Assembly (NCBI GenBank): GCA_002720055.1
Contig: PBGH01000025.1
Location: 1-46,434, forward strand
From: Methanobacteriota archaeon
Lineage (GTDB): Archaea > Thermoplasmatota > Poseidoniia > Poseidoniales > Thalassarchaeaceae
Direction: 5' to 3'
DNA length: 46,434 bases
Part shown: positions 20,239 through 28,088 of the stretch, piece by piece
Numbering within the stretch: position 1 is the stretch's first letter
Layout of the letters: each line of letters starts with the position of its first letter
Notes under the pieces: generated by a model
What the model saw: the letters and a program-made list of their open reading frames with translations, nothing else
Databases searched by the model: none
Told to the model about the DNA's origin: nothing
Program-made: the position numbers and the translations under genes

Positions 20239-20276
20239 GTTCGCCGAGACGCCCAAAAGGCCACCGAAAGGTGAAC
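20239..20276 (+). promoter_or_regulatory. Foldable leader RNA of the rps13 operon
   Basis: A TATA-like stretch (tctattcaaatag, about 20217-20230) would place transcription start close to 20240-20250. The following sequence can fold: GTTCGCC (20239-20245) pairs exactly, with one G-U, to GGTGAAC (20270-20276). Inside or in competition with it are GCC-CAAAA-GGC (20251-20261) and CACC-GAAA-GGTG (20262-20273), a GNRA-capped hairpin. The two GGTG-using stems exclude each other, which would suit a switch such as autoregulation by a ribosomal protein. This is inference from pairing only. Confidence 0.4.
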
Positions 20277-20290
20277 ACGGGGGAACCGTA

Positions 20291-20758
20291 ATGACAAAAG
20301 TGAACGAAGCAGAGCTTGGTGAGGACTTCTCTTATATCGTCAGAATTGCTGACACAGATATTGATGGCTTGAAGCCCATTACATACGGGCTGACCTCTGT
20401 GAAAGGAGTTGGGATTAGAACTTCAATGATGATTTGTCGTCTTTCCGGAATAGATGGGAGTAGGCTTGGGGGCCATATGACTCCAGAAGAGCAGGATATT
20501 CTCAGAAATGCAATAGATGAGTATGCTACAAATGTTCCTTGGTGGATGGTAAACAGGCAAAGAGATCTTGAGACTAACGAGGATGCCCATATCATCGCTA
20601 ATGAGGTTAGCATGACAAATGATGATGATATTGCCAGACTAGCTGAAATCAAGACTTATCGAGGAATTAGACACAGAAGTGGGCATAAAGTAAGAGGACA
20701 AAGACTGAGATCAAATGGAAGAAGAGGGTCAGCGCTCGGTGTACAGAGGAAGAAGTGA
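20291..20758 (+). CDS. rps13: 30S ribosomal protein uS13
   Basis: Small-subunit head protein contacting 16S rRNA and the 50S subunit. The 155 residues show the archaeal/eukaryotic long form: the N-terminal helix-hairpin region YGLTSVKGVGIRTSMMICRL, and the basic C-terminus YRGIRHRSGHKVRGQRLRSNGRRG that follows tRNA anticodon stems. The ATG at 20291 follows a GGGGGAA run. First gene of the rps13-rps4-rps11-rpo3 cluster, a gene order conserved in archaea. A foldable leader upstream may control the operon. Confidence 0.97.
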   Translation: MTKVNEAELGEDFSYIVRIADTDIDGLKPITYGLTSVKGVGIRTSMMICRLSGIDGSRLGGHMTPEEQDILRNAIDEYATNVPWWMVNRQRDLETNEDAHIIANEVSMTNDDDIARLAEIKTYRGIRHRSGHKVRGQRLRSNGRRGSALGVQRKK

Positions 20759-20768
20759 GGTGTGAATT

Positions 20769-21416
20769 ATGGGTGAGCCGAAATTCTCCAGACCCCGTAC
20801 TCAGACTCCAACTCATCCTTGGAAGCAAGCTAGGATTGACGAAGAGCATGATCTGAAAGAAAGATTCGGGCTAAAGAAGATTGGTGGGATGAGAGAAATT
20901 TGGAGAGAGAAGTCAGCCTTACGAAGACACAGGAATCAAGCAATGAAGTTAATTGGACGAGTGGATTCTTCCGAAGGACACTATGCTAAGGAGAAAGAGC
21001 AGTTACTTGACTCTCTATCCAGAAAGGGGCTCCTTCTAACGGGAGCAGATGTGGGTGATGTACTGGAGATAACTGTAGAACACATGCTATCAAGAAGATT
21101 GCAGTCAGTCGTCTATTACAAGGGGCTCGCTCCTTCGATGAGATCTGCAAGGAATCTGATTGTCCATGGACATATTCTCGTGGGCGAGCAGCGAATGACG
21201 GTCCCAGGATATCATGTTCTAAAGGAAGAAGAAGATTCGTTGAATTACAGTCCGAACTCCCCCTATGCTGATGCTGAACACCCATTCAGAAAGGATTTGG
21301 AAACACTGAGATATAGGGAAGAAGAAGAGTCTGAGAAAGAGTCTGAATCCGAAGAAGAAGCAGAGTCAAACAACCCGGAAGAAGTCTCTAAAACAAGTGA
21401 AGAGGAGGCAAATTAA
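20769..21416 (+). CDS. rps4: 30S ribosomal protein uS4 with acidic C-terminal tail
   Basis: Primary 16S rRNA-binding protein of the small-subunit body. The core of about 180 residues includes the S4 RNA-binding domain (MLSRRLQSVVYYKGLAPSM, ARNLIVHGHILVGEQRMTVP) and the archaeal N-terminus KFSRPRTQTPTHPW. Unusual is a C-terminal extension of roughly 35 residues made almost only of Glu, Ser, Asn and Lys, after LETLRYREEEE. This is not part of the S4 fold and should be disordered and strongly acidic. A GAGGTG ribosome-binding site precedes the ATG. The stop codon shares one base with the rps11 start (TAATG), implying coupled translation. Confidence 0.96.
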   Translation: MGEPKFSRPRTQTPTHPWKQARIDEEHDLKERFGLKKIGGMREIWREKSALRRHRNQAMKLIGRVDSSEGHYAKEKEQLLDSLSRKGLLLTGADVGDVLEITVEHMLSRRLQSVVYYKGLAPSMRSARNLIVHGHILVGEQRMTVPGYHVLKEEEDSLNYSPNSPYADAEHPFRKDLETLRYREEEESEKESESEEEAESNNPEEVSKTSEEEAN

Positions 21417-21796
21417 TGGGGCATAAAGCGATTCTTCACATCTACAGCACCTTCAACAATGTGCTTATCACTGCTACAGATCTAACTGGTGCTGAGACCA
21501 TCTGCAAGGTATCTGGAGGAATGGTTACGAAAGGTGGAAGTGACTCGGGAGGTCAGTTTGCTGCAACCCGGGCTGCTGAAAAAATAGCTGAGATGCTGGC
21601 TGAGAAGGAATTTGATCAAGTGATTGTGAAGTACAGAGGGGCAGGTGGGAATAGATCTAATAGCGCTCCAGGAGCTACAGCTGCCATAAGGGCATTGACT
21701 AGAGCTGGAGTAAGGATAACTAGGATCGAAGACGTTACTCCAATGCCCACAGATGGGACCAAGGCTAAGGGTGGCCGAAGAGGAAGAAGAGTTTGA
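21416..21796 (+). CDS. rps11: 30S ribosomal protein uS11
   Basis: Platform protein of the small subunit. The 126 residues carry the family features: AILHIYSTFNNVLITATDLTG at the start, GGQFAATRAAEKIAEM in the centre, and the basic end RITRIEDVTPMPTDG then KGGRRGRRV. Length is typical for archaea. The ATG overlaps the rps4 stop by one base and is preceded by GAGGAGG, so it is well expressed from the same transcript. The next gene, rpo3, follows after 13 bases. Confidence 0.97.
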   Translation: MGHKAILHIYSTFNNVLITATDLTGAETICKVSGGMVTKGGSDSGGQFAATRAAEKIAEMLAEKEFDQVIVKYRGAGGNRSNSAPGATAAIRALTRAGVRITRIEDVTPMPTDGTKAKGGRRGRRV

Positions 21797-21809
21797 TAGA
21801 GGTGGAATT

Positions 21810-22697
21810 ATGGTTAAGATCAAGGTATTGAAAGAGACGGAAGAGAAAATGCAACTGCTGCTCTCAGAGACAGATAGGAGTTTGGCAAATGCGCTGAGGA
21901 GGACTTTGATATCTGATACACCAAAGATGGCTATCGACAGCGTAAGATTCCAACTTGGAACCAAAGAGCAGGATGGGGAGGTTTGGGAAACTACTGGCCC
22001 TATTCCTGATGAAATGGTAGCTCAGAGACTAGCGATGGTTCCCATACCGACAATGCATGATAAATTCTACTTCCAACATGAGTGTCCCAATTGCAAAGAT
22101 CTTGTAGAGGCGGATAGAGGTTGTCTAGAGTGTCAGATGATATACACGTGCGTTGTTTTCGGATCTGAAGAAGGCAAGTGGGTCACCGCAGGGGATATGA
22201 AATATTTAGGAGAGGAGTCACTGGAGATTCCGGAACATTACAAGAGTATACCATTAACTAAGCTTCTCAAGGGACAGATGATTGAGTTCTATGCTACAGC
22301 AATAATGGGAAGAGGTAAGGATCATACTAAGTGGTCTCCGGTTTGTGGAGTAGCATTTCAACCGAGAAAGATAGGTGTAATTAACAATAAGACCAAGGCA
22401 AAAATTCTATGGGATATGGAATTGGAAATTACCGCAAAGGACTTCGACAAGAGTGGTAAATTGGAAGATGTAGACAAGGTCTCCACACTAGCATTAGACT
22501 TGAATCATGTAGGAGAGGGGACCGAAGAAGCTAGGGATTTCAATGATGCAATAACGTTAGAAGAAGTTCCTGGAGAGTTCATTTTTGAGTTTGAAACTGA
22601 TGGTTCAATGAACCCCAGGACCGCATTCGAGAAGGCATCTGAAGAGCTAGCAAAGAAATTTAGTGCTCTGGAATCAGATTTATCTGATACTCTTTAG
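21810..22697 (+). CDS. rpo3: DNA-directed RNA polymerase subunit Rpo3 (subunit D)
   Basis: Archaeal counterpart of bacterial alpha N-terminal domain and eukaryotic Rpb3; pairs with Rpo11 to nucleate polymerase assembly. The first 40 residues (SETDRSLANALRRTLIS) form the alpha-like dimerisation motif. Cysteines at residues 92, 95, 105 and 108 (plus 114) after RLAMVPIPTM sit where yeast Rpb3 has its zinc loop, so zinc binding is likely. Start is set at the ATG at 21810, preceded by GGTGGA; an upstream in-frame ATG at 21753 lies inside rps11 and would add residues unlike the family. The 295-residue length is slightly longer than many archaeal forms because of an acidic C-terminal region. Confidence 0.94.
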   Translation: MVKIKVLKETEEKMQLLLSETDRSLANALRRTLISDTPKMAIDSVRFQLGTKEQDGEVWETTGPIPDEMVAQRLAMVPIPTMHDKFYFQHECPNCKDLVEADRGCLECQMIYTCVVFGSEEGKWVTAGDMKYLGEESLEIPEHYKSIPLTKLLKGQMIEFYATAIMGRGKDHTKWSPVCGVAFQPRKIGVINNKTKAKILWDMELEITAKDFDKSGKLEDVDKVSTLALDLNHVGEGTEEARDFNDAITLEEVPGEFIFEFETDGSMNPRTAFEKASEELAKKFSALESDLSDTL

Positions 22698-22738
22698 CTT
22701 ACACAATAATTCATTATCGCTTCATCGGATGAGTTGCC

Positions 22739-23716
22739 ATGACTACTGTACTGGGTAGAGGTCAATGCGGAGGACATCTAACACTAATTTTCACAGTAGA
22801 GTATTCGCACGAAGATCCTTATTTCCAAGGAAGTAGAGGAGCAGGGATATGTCTAGTCGATGGGATAGAGTCGATCGCAAGAGGGGAAGATGGAGTAGGA
22901 AAATTGATCGTAAATGGAATCAATTCTGATTTCGATGACGAATTGTACCAAGATATTCTGGAAGAACTAAGTAAAGAAATTCCAGAAATTCGTGATTATG
23001 ACTGGGAGCTCTCGATAAGAATGTCATTACCTCCATCTCAAGGTTTTGGTATGTCTGCCTCAGGAGCAATTGCCTCAGCAATCTCAGTCCAAAGAGCAAT
23101 TGGAATTCCCCATGAAGAGTGTCAAAGGAGGTCTTTTATGCTAGCCCATTTAGTTGAAAGGAAAAGATCTAGTGGCCTTGGAGACACCACTGCTTTATCT
23201 TCAGGTGGCGTGGAAAGGAGAATTGCGCCTGGTTCTCCTTTTTCTGGAGAGCTACTGGATCATGGCCCTGGAAAGGCAGAAAGTTGGGGAGCGAGTTTTC
23301 CTGTTCTTCTTTCCTGGAAAGAGCAAACTGGAACGCATACGTCTGGATACATAGATCAACCTGATTGGAAGAACAACATTAGCAAGGCAGGAGAAGCAGC
23401 AATGAATTCCTTAGGTTCTGGAGATTGGAACATTAAAAGGTGGTCCGAACTGATTGAAGAATCCAAAACGTTCTCCTCAAATAGCGGATTGACAAAAGAT
23501 TCTTTCAGATCGGATTTATTGGATATCATCAATGATGTCATAGTGAAAGAAGGACTTTCTGAAGTCGTAACACCATTATTGTGTATGCTTGGAGAAAGTG
23601 TGGTTATTGTCCCTAGAAATCCACAAAATGAAGAAGATTGGTTATCTCTATTGATTCCGAATCTTGAAGAGGAAGGCCTGTGTATTTTTGCCAGTAGAGT
23701 TAGTAATCTGGTTTAG
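22739..23716 (+). CDS. Pantoate kinase (GHMP kinase family)
   Basis: Phosphorylates pantoate to 4-phosphopantoate, the archaeal-specific route to coenzyme A in which phosphopantothenate synthetase acts next. The 325 residues show GHMP features: substrate loop GRGQCGGHLTLIFTV at the N-terminus, the ATP-binding glycine/serine motif PPSQGFGMSASGAIASA near residues 97-113, and SSGLGDTTALSSGG near 155. Archaeal pantoate kinases have this length and the 'PPS-x-G-F/Y-G-x-S-x-x-G' motif. Another small-molecule GHMP kinase remains possible but is less likely. It follows rpo3 after 41 bases that include an AT-rich stretch and may be in the same transcript or have its own promoter. It converges with the CDIN1-like gene, leaving only two bases between stops. 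Confidence 0.78.
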   Translation: MTTVLGRGQCGGHLTLIFTVEYSHEDPYFQGSRGAGICLVDGIESIARGEDGVGKLIVNGINSDFDDELYQDILEELSKEIPEIRDYDWELSIRMSLPPSQGFGMSASGAIASAISVQRAIGIPHEECQRRSFMLAHLVERKRSSGLGDTTALSSGGVERRIAPGSPFSGELLDHGPGKAESWGASFPVLLSWKEQTGTHTSGYIDQPDWKNNISKAGEAAMNSLGSGDWNIKRWSELIEESKTFSSNSGLTKDSFRSDLLDIINDVIVKEGLSEVVTPLLCMLGESVVIVPRNPQNEEDWLSLLIPNLEEEGLCIFASRVSNLV

Positions 23717-23718
23717 AG

Positions 23719-24771
23719 TCACTTCTTTGAGTTTTCATGAAAGTCTTCAAGGGGTTTGAGATCTAGAGGACTGGAGTCTAGCTTTATTGCACCTCTAAGT
23801 CTTAGGCCGTCACAGAATCCATGTCGGTAGACTATAGCACCTTGCCCGTATTCAGTAACATACCTATCCACCTGCTTCTGAGTTTTTTTCTTTGGGAACT
23901 TGAGATCGGCTCCAAAGAAATGCTTCGCATCTATCCAAGCACATGGAATTCCATTTATTCTGACATCATCCAGAAGCAGTAAATCTGGAGTTATTATCGC
24001 TCTACCCTCCTCTTTTTTCTGCTCACTAAGTAGCTCTTCTTGCTTCCTGAATCTAATTCCCAATGAGGAGAAATACTCACAAAGTATTTCTTCAAAAACT
24101 TCTGCCGCATTCTGAGTCTCAGTTTGGTTCACTGAACTTACCCTATCCACTGATTCAGCTAATTCAAACTGCTCTCTATCCCTCTTATTCAGCTTTGAAG
24201 GATTCTTGTTTAGTGTATCTTTAATTCTGGTCTTGGTCCACCCTCTTCCCGTCAATACAGCTCTAAAGGTATTGACTGGCGGAGCATCGAATCGCTTGGA
24301 TAATGAAATAACGCTTTCTCCAGAATCATATCTACGACTGATCTCATTTGATCGTCTCATCAACTTCGAGTGCGAGTAGACGCTCTTCTCTTGATTTAGT
24401 GCAGCTCTTAATGAAAGAGCTTGCTCCAATGAAATGGATAAGCCGTCCAATTGGTCTGCAATCTCCTGGACTCGTTCGTCTGGGAGAAACCCAAACTCTC
24501 CTGGAATGCATGCAATCTTCCCTGCTACATTCTGAACCTGCCTAGGTACAGCATTAGTTTTCCACTTGATCTCTACCTTTTTTGGAGGGGGATCTATAGT
24601 TCTTGGAATTCCCATTGGCCTTGGCTCTACCTTGAATCTCGATAGCGCCCTTTCTACCTCAGCTGATCTACGCTGTTTACCCTCGCTTCCAGAGGAGTTT
24701 TTTTCTCCTCCGGGTCTACGACGACGCCTTCGTCTCCCACGACGACGCTTAGTACTCCGGTCTTCACTCAA
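23719..24771 (-). CDS. CDIN1 (C15orf41)-like PD-(D/E)XK nuclease with N-terminal helix-turn-helix
   Basis: Resembles the TPD-motif family that includes human CDAN1-interacting nuclease 1. The C-terminal half has the signature run: TPDLLLLDD near residue 258, then WIDAKHFFGADL near 277, then YGQGAIVYRHGFCDGL near 310; human CDIN1 has TPDFIL, HWIESKASFGDE and FGPGLVIYWYGF in the same order. The Asp of TPD and the D-x-K of IDAK fit a PD-(D/E)XK metal-dependent nuclease active site. Residues about 110-190 look like helical DNA-binding repeats (SLSKRFDAPPVNTFRAVLTG). The N-terminus is a very basic Arg-rich stretch (RRRGRRRRRRRP). The start appears to be a TTG at 24771 right after an in-frame stop; an internal Met at residue 53 is an alternative. 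Downstream of leuS and a DCC protein. Biological role in archaea is unknown. Confidence 0.78.
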   Translation of the reverse strand: MSEDRSTKRRRGRRRRRRRPGGEKNSSGSEGKQRRSAEVERALSRFKVEPRPMGIPRTIDPPPKKVEIKWKTNAVPRQVQNVAGKIACIPGEFGFLPDERVQEIADQLDGLSISLEQALSLRAALNQEKSVYSHSKLMRRSNEISRRYDSGESVISLSKRFDAPPVNTFRAVLTGRGWTKTRIKDTLNKNPSKLNKRDREQFELAESVDRVSSVNQTETQNAAEVFEEILCEYFSSLGIRFRKQEELLSEQKKEEGRAIITPDLLLLDDVRINGIPCAWIDAKHFFGADLKFPKKKTQKQVDRYVTEYGQGAIVYRHGFCDGLRLRGAIKLDSSPLDLKPLEDFHENSKK

Positions 24772-24816
24772 TAACTATGCCAGAGAGCGGAGCTCCATGA
24801 ACCCACCGTGTGAATA

Positions 24817-25152
24817 TTATTTTCTCAACGAAGCGTAGATATCATACAAAATGTCTCTAATGGGCCAAGGAATCAAGAACATCGCAGATGCGAAAGGCCA
24901 TGGAAATTTCAGTAATCGACATATTCTCCATATTGCTGAGCTCTTTGCATACCAATTTCCTTCAGATGAAATTAGAAAAACTGAATCTATTCCTTTCATT
25001 GTCTCAGGCATTGATTTGAGAGTCTCAATTCCTTCTGAGGAATTCTGACCAATTAATTTGACTCGTGAGTATGGATCTCTTTTCTGTATGAAAGATGCCC
25101 ATCGGCTGCACTTTCCACAATCATCATCGAAAAGTACGATGTTCGAGCTCAT
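24817..25152 (-). CDS. DCC-family thiol-disulfide oxidoreductase-like protein (DUF393)
   Basis: A 111-residue protein opening with NIVLFDDDCGKCSRW, the D-x-x-C-x-x-C signature that names the DCC family (DUF393, PF04134), followed by the family pattern of a thioredoxin-like fold: a mid-region SVFLISSEGNWYAKSSAIWRI and an end rich in Trp/Pro/hydrophobics (FPWPFASAMFLIPWPIRDILYD). The CxxC pair at residues 12 and 15 suggests redox or metal chemistry, but no substrate is established for the family. It starts seven bases after the leuS stop and is therefore probably co-transcribed and translationally coupled with it; a functional tie to leucylation is not evident. Confidence 0.8.
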   Translation of the reverse strand: MSSNIVLFDDDCGKCSRWASFIQKRDPYSRVKLIGQNSSEGIETLKSMPETMKGIDSVFLISSEGNWYAKSSAIWRICRLLKFPWPFASAMFLIPWPIRDILYDIYASLRK

Positions 25153-25159
25153 ATTACAC

Positions 25160-28015
25160 CTACAGAAATGCTATCCCCGGTTCTAGAGGGAAGGAAATCT
25201 TTGCCTTACCACCAATGTCCTTACCTTCTCCCACAGGATAGACTTCAATAGACTCTACGCCTAGGGATTCTGCGATGAATTGTAAGTTTTCAGCGATCAG
25301 ATCTTTCTCGGTCTTATCGCTAGTAATCAATTCCCTCTCCCAATCAGACCAACTATGGACCCTTCCTCTCCTCTTTTTTGATCCAATTGTTATAGATGTC
25401 CAAGTCTGAAAAATTTCTCCTCTTATTGTCTGATCAGTGAAAATTTCAAGCGACTTGACGTAGTCCTGTCCTTTTTTCTTGAAATCGAATTTCCCTGAGT
25501 GCAATTTCAATGCTTCAATTGCAAGTTTCTTCTTCCAGTCTGGTGAAGTCTGGAAAATTACTTTTGTAATCTCACTCTCCGAGTGTCGTTCCGCCAGAGT
25601 CTTGAGGTTCCTTCCACTGGAAATTATTTCCTTGATGTAGTTCTCTACTGATATAGCAGCTAAGTCGTCGATATTATTGTCTATTGGGGGGTTTTCATAA
25701 ACTGCCAGTAAATTTTGCTTGCCTAGCTTCTTCCAGAATTCTTCTGCGATATGAGGGGTTGCTGGTGCCATCATCGGTATCCAACCTTCCAAGAACTCCA
25801 ACGCGGTTTTCCTATCGCTTCCACCCCTTCTGATGTACCAATTCCAGTCAGACAACATCTCGAAATGGCTAATCATTACGCCTTCTCTAAGACTGACATC
25901 CGACATTGCATTCACCCATGTCCGTTGATTCTCTCGCATTTTAGCTAATAGCCATTCGTCTACTGCAGTTGGAGAATCTGAAAATGAAAGAGCGAAGTCG
26001 ACAGAGTCAAAAATCGAGAGAATTTGCCTATTATTCGCTTCTAATGCGTTGTCGGACCAATCCATTCCAGCCTCAGGATTTGCCCCGAATAGGATAAACA
26101 ACCTTACAGTATCAGCTCCATATTTCGAGATCATCTCCTCTGGACTGACGGTGTTACCGAGGGATTTACTCATCTTGGCAGATCGACTTGTCAGAGTATT
26201 ACTACAAGATGGGCATTGAGAATCAAAATTTTCAATGTGATACTCAGCATTACACTCATTACAGAATGGAGCCGGAGCATTGAGCATGCCTTGGCAAACA
26301 AGTCTTCCAAAAGGTTCTCCAACTTTATTCATCCCAGCATCTCTAGTGAACTTCGTAAAGAAGCGAGCGTAAAGTAGGTGCATCACTGCATGTTCAATCC
26401 CACCAATGTAGAGATCTACCCCATTCTCCATCCAATAATCGACAGCCTCTTTATCGAAAGGAGAGGAGTGGTTGTTTGCATCACAAAATCTCATGAAATA
26501 CCAAGATGAATCATAGAATGTATCCATGGTATCTGTTTCTCTGTTTGCCTCTCCTCCACAATTTGGACATTTTGTCTTTACGAAGGAACTCTGAGTTGCT
26601 AGGGGGTTACCACTTTGATCTTCAGTGAAAATAACTTCTAGAGGAAGTTCGACGGGAAGGCTTTCTCTGGGTACTGGAACAATTCCACATGAGGAGCAGT
26701 GAATCATTGGAATAGGAGTACCCCAGAATCTCTGCCTACTCAGTAGCCAGTCCTTGAGACGGTACTGGACTGTTCCATGGCCTGATCCTGTGTCTTCAAG
26801 GGTAGTGATCACAGCCTCCTTAGCTTCTTGACCGGAGAGTCCATCGAAGCCTTCTATTGATGAGTTGGTCATTGGGCCGTATCCCTCAAATGCCTTACTA
26901 AGAGGATAGTCAGGGTCCTGCTCTGGTTCTTTCAAAATGACTCTCTTAATTTCCAAACTGTATTTCTTTGCGAAATCGAAGTCTCTCTGATCATGTCCTG
27001 GGACCCCCATCACTGCACCTGTTCCATAGGAAGCTACTACGAAATTGCCTGCGTAAATCGGTATTTCTTCTCCACTAATTGGATTAATTGCATTCTTTCC
27101 AAGAAAAACTCCTTTCTTCTCCTTGAGCATATTTATTCTCTCAAATTCTGACATTCTTGAGCATTCATCTCTTAGTTCTCTCCAAGCTTCTTCCCATTCG
27201 GTTCCGGAAGTCAACTTCTCGCAGAGAAGGTGCTCGGGGGAAAGAGTGACGAAGGTTGCCCCAAATATTGTATCCGGGCGAGTGGTGAATGCTCCGATTA
27301 TAGAATCTGAGTCCACGACCGGGAAATTGATGTGTGCCCCATATGACCGTCCTATCCAGTTCCTCTGCATTGTCTTGACATTCTCGGGGAATGAAATATT
27401 ATCAAGTTCATCTAACAACTCATCTGAATATTGAGTCATCTTGAGGAACCACTGGGCCATGTCTCTCTGAACGACCTCCAGACCGCATCTCCAGCAACGA
27501 TTATTCTTCACCTGCTCGTTTGCTAGCACTGTATCGCAATCCACACACCAATTTACTGGTGCCATTCTTCTCTCAACTAGCCCGTTCTCATTCAACATTA
27601 GGAACATCTCCTGATTCCACTTGTAGTATTCAACATCGGAAGTAGCAAGGAAGCGCCGCCAATCGTATGAATAACCCATTCTTTCTTGGTCGGAACGGAT
27701 GCTGGAGATATTTTTGTGAGTAACCTCATGAGGGTGCCCTCCTTCCTTCTTAGCAGCGTTCTCTGCTGGCATCCCAAAGGAGTCGTATCCCATTGGATAA
27801 AGTACATTCTTTCCCATCAGTCTCTGAAAACGTGCCATTGCGTCCCCTATTGAATAGTTTCTAACGTGACCCATATGCATATTTCCAGAAGGATAAGGAA
27901 ACATCTCAAGGCAGTAGAATTTCTCCTTATCTCTGTCGATTTCAGCCTCGAAGGCTCTGGCTTCTGACCATGCTTGCTGCCATCGAGGTTCCAATTCCTG
28001 TGCGTCGTATGTCAT
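25160..28015 (-). CDS. leuS: Leucyl-tRNA synthetase, bacterial-type body with archaeal-like C-terminus
   Basis: Charges tRNA-Leu with leucine in the cytoplasm. At 951 residues it is class I: HMGH at residues 47-50 within FPYPSGNMHMGHVRNYSIGD, and AKMSKSLGN near 615. Residues about 220-420 hold the CP1 editing domain (TTRPDTIFGATFV, GTGAVMGVPGHDQRD). The body is of the bacterial type: YDSFGMPAENAA, NWCVDCDTVLANEQV, DTMDTFYDSSWYFMRF, and zinc knuckles CSSCG/CPNCGG and CNEC/CPSC. From about residue 785 the sequence stops resembling the bacterial C-terminal domain; VENYIKEI, TSPDWKKKLAIEAL and the end GGKAKISFPLEPGIAFL resemble the tail of archaeal LeuRS (such as Pyrococcus, ending GGKKKQAMPLKP). 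The ATG at 28015 is divergent from the MBL hydrolase. First gene of a leuS-DCC-CDIN1 unit. Confidence 0.95.
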   Translation of the reverse strand: MTYDAQELEPRWQQAWSEARAFEAEIDRDKEKFYCLEMFPYPSGNMHMGHVRNYSIGDAMARFQRLMGKNVLYPMGYDSFGMPAENAAKKEGGHPHEVTHKNISSIRSDQERMGYSYDWRRFLATSDVEYYKWNQEMFLMLNENGLVERRMAPVNWCVDCDTVLANEQVKNNRCWRCGLEVVQRDMAQWFLKMTQYSDELLDELDNISFPENVKTMQRNWIGRSYGAHINFPVVDSDSIIGAFTTRPDTIFGATFVTLSPEHLLCEKLTSGTEWEEAWRELRDECSRMSEFERINMLKEKKGVFLGKNAINPISGEEIPIYAGNFVVASYGTGAVMGVPGHDQRDFDFAKKYSLEIKRVILKEPEQDPDYPLSKAFEGYGPMTNSSIEGFDGLSGQEAKEAVITTLEDTGSGHGTVQYRLKDWLLSRQRFWGTPIPMIHCSSCGIVPVPRESLPVELPLEVIFTEDQSGNPLATQSSFVKTKCPNCGGEANRETDTMDTFYDSSWYFMRFCDANNHSSPFDKEAVDYWMENGVDLYIGGIEHAVMHLLYARFFTKFTRDAGMNKVGEPFGRLVCQGMLNAPAPFCNECNAEYHIENFDSQCPSCSNTLTSRSAKMSKSLGNTVSPEEMISKYGADTVRLFILFGANPEAGMDWSDNALEANNRQILSIFDSVDFALSFSDSPTAVDEWLLAKMRENQRTWVNAMSDVSLREGVMISHFEMLSDWNWYIRRGGSDRKTALEFLEGWIPMMAPATPHIAEEFWKKLGKQNLLAVYENPPIDNNIDDLAAISVENYIKEIISSGRNLKTLAERHSESEITKVIFQTSPDWKKKLAIEALKLHSGKFDFKKKGQDYVKSLEIFTDQTIRGEIFQTWTSITIGSKKRRGRVHSWSDWERELITSDKTEKDLIAENLQFIAESLGVESIEVYPVGEGKDIGGKAKISFPLEPGIAFL

Positions 28016-28088
28016 TTACCCAATCCGACCGCTGAGTAGGGCTTGTATATGCATTACGACTTTGGCTGTAGTCCTCTTCGGACGTAAT

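Noticed and set aside
21753..21809. Longer N-terminus for Rpo3
   Set aside because: It would overlap rps11 by 44 bases and adds acidic residues unlike the family; the ATG at 21810 has a good GGTGGA site.
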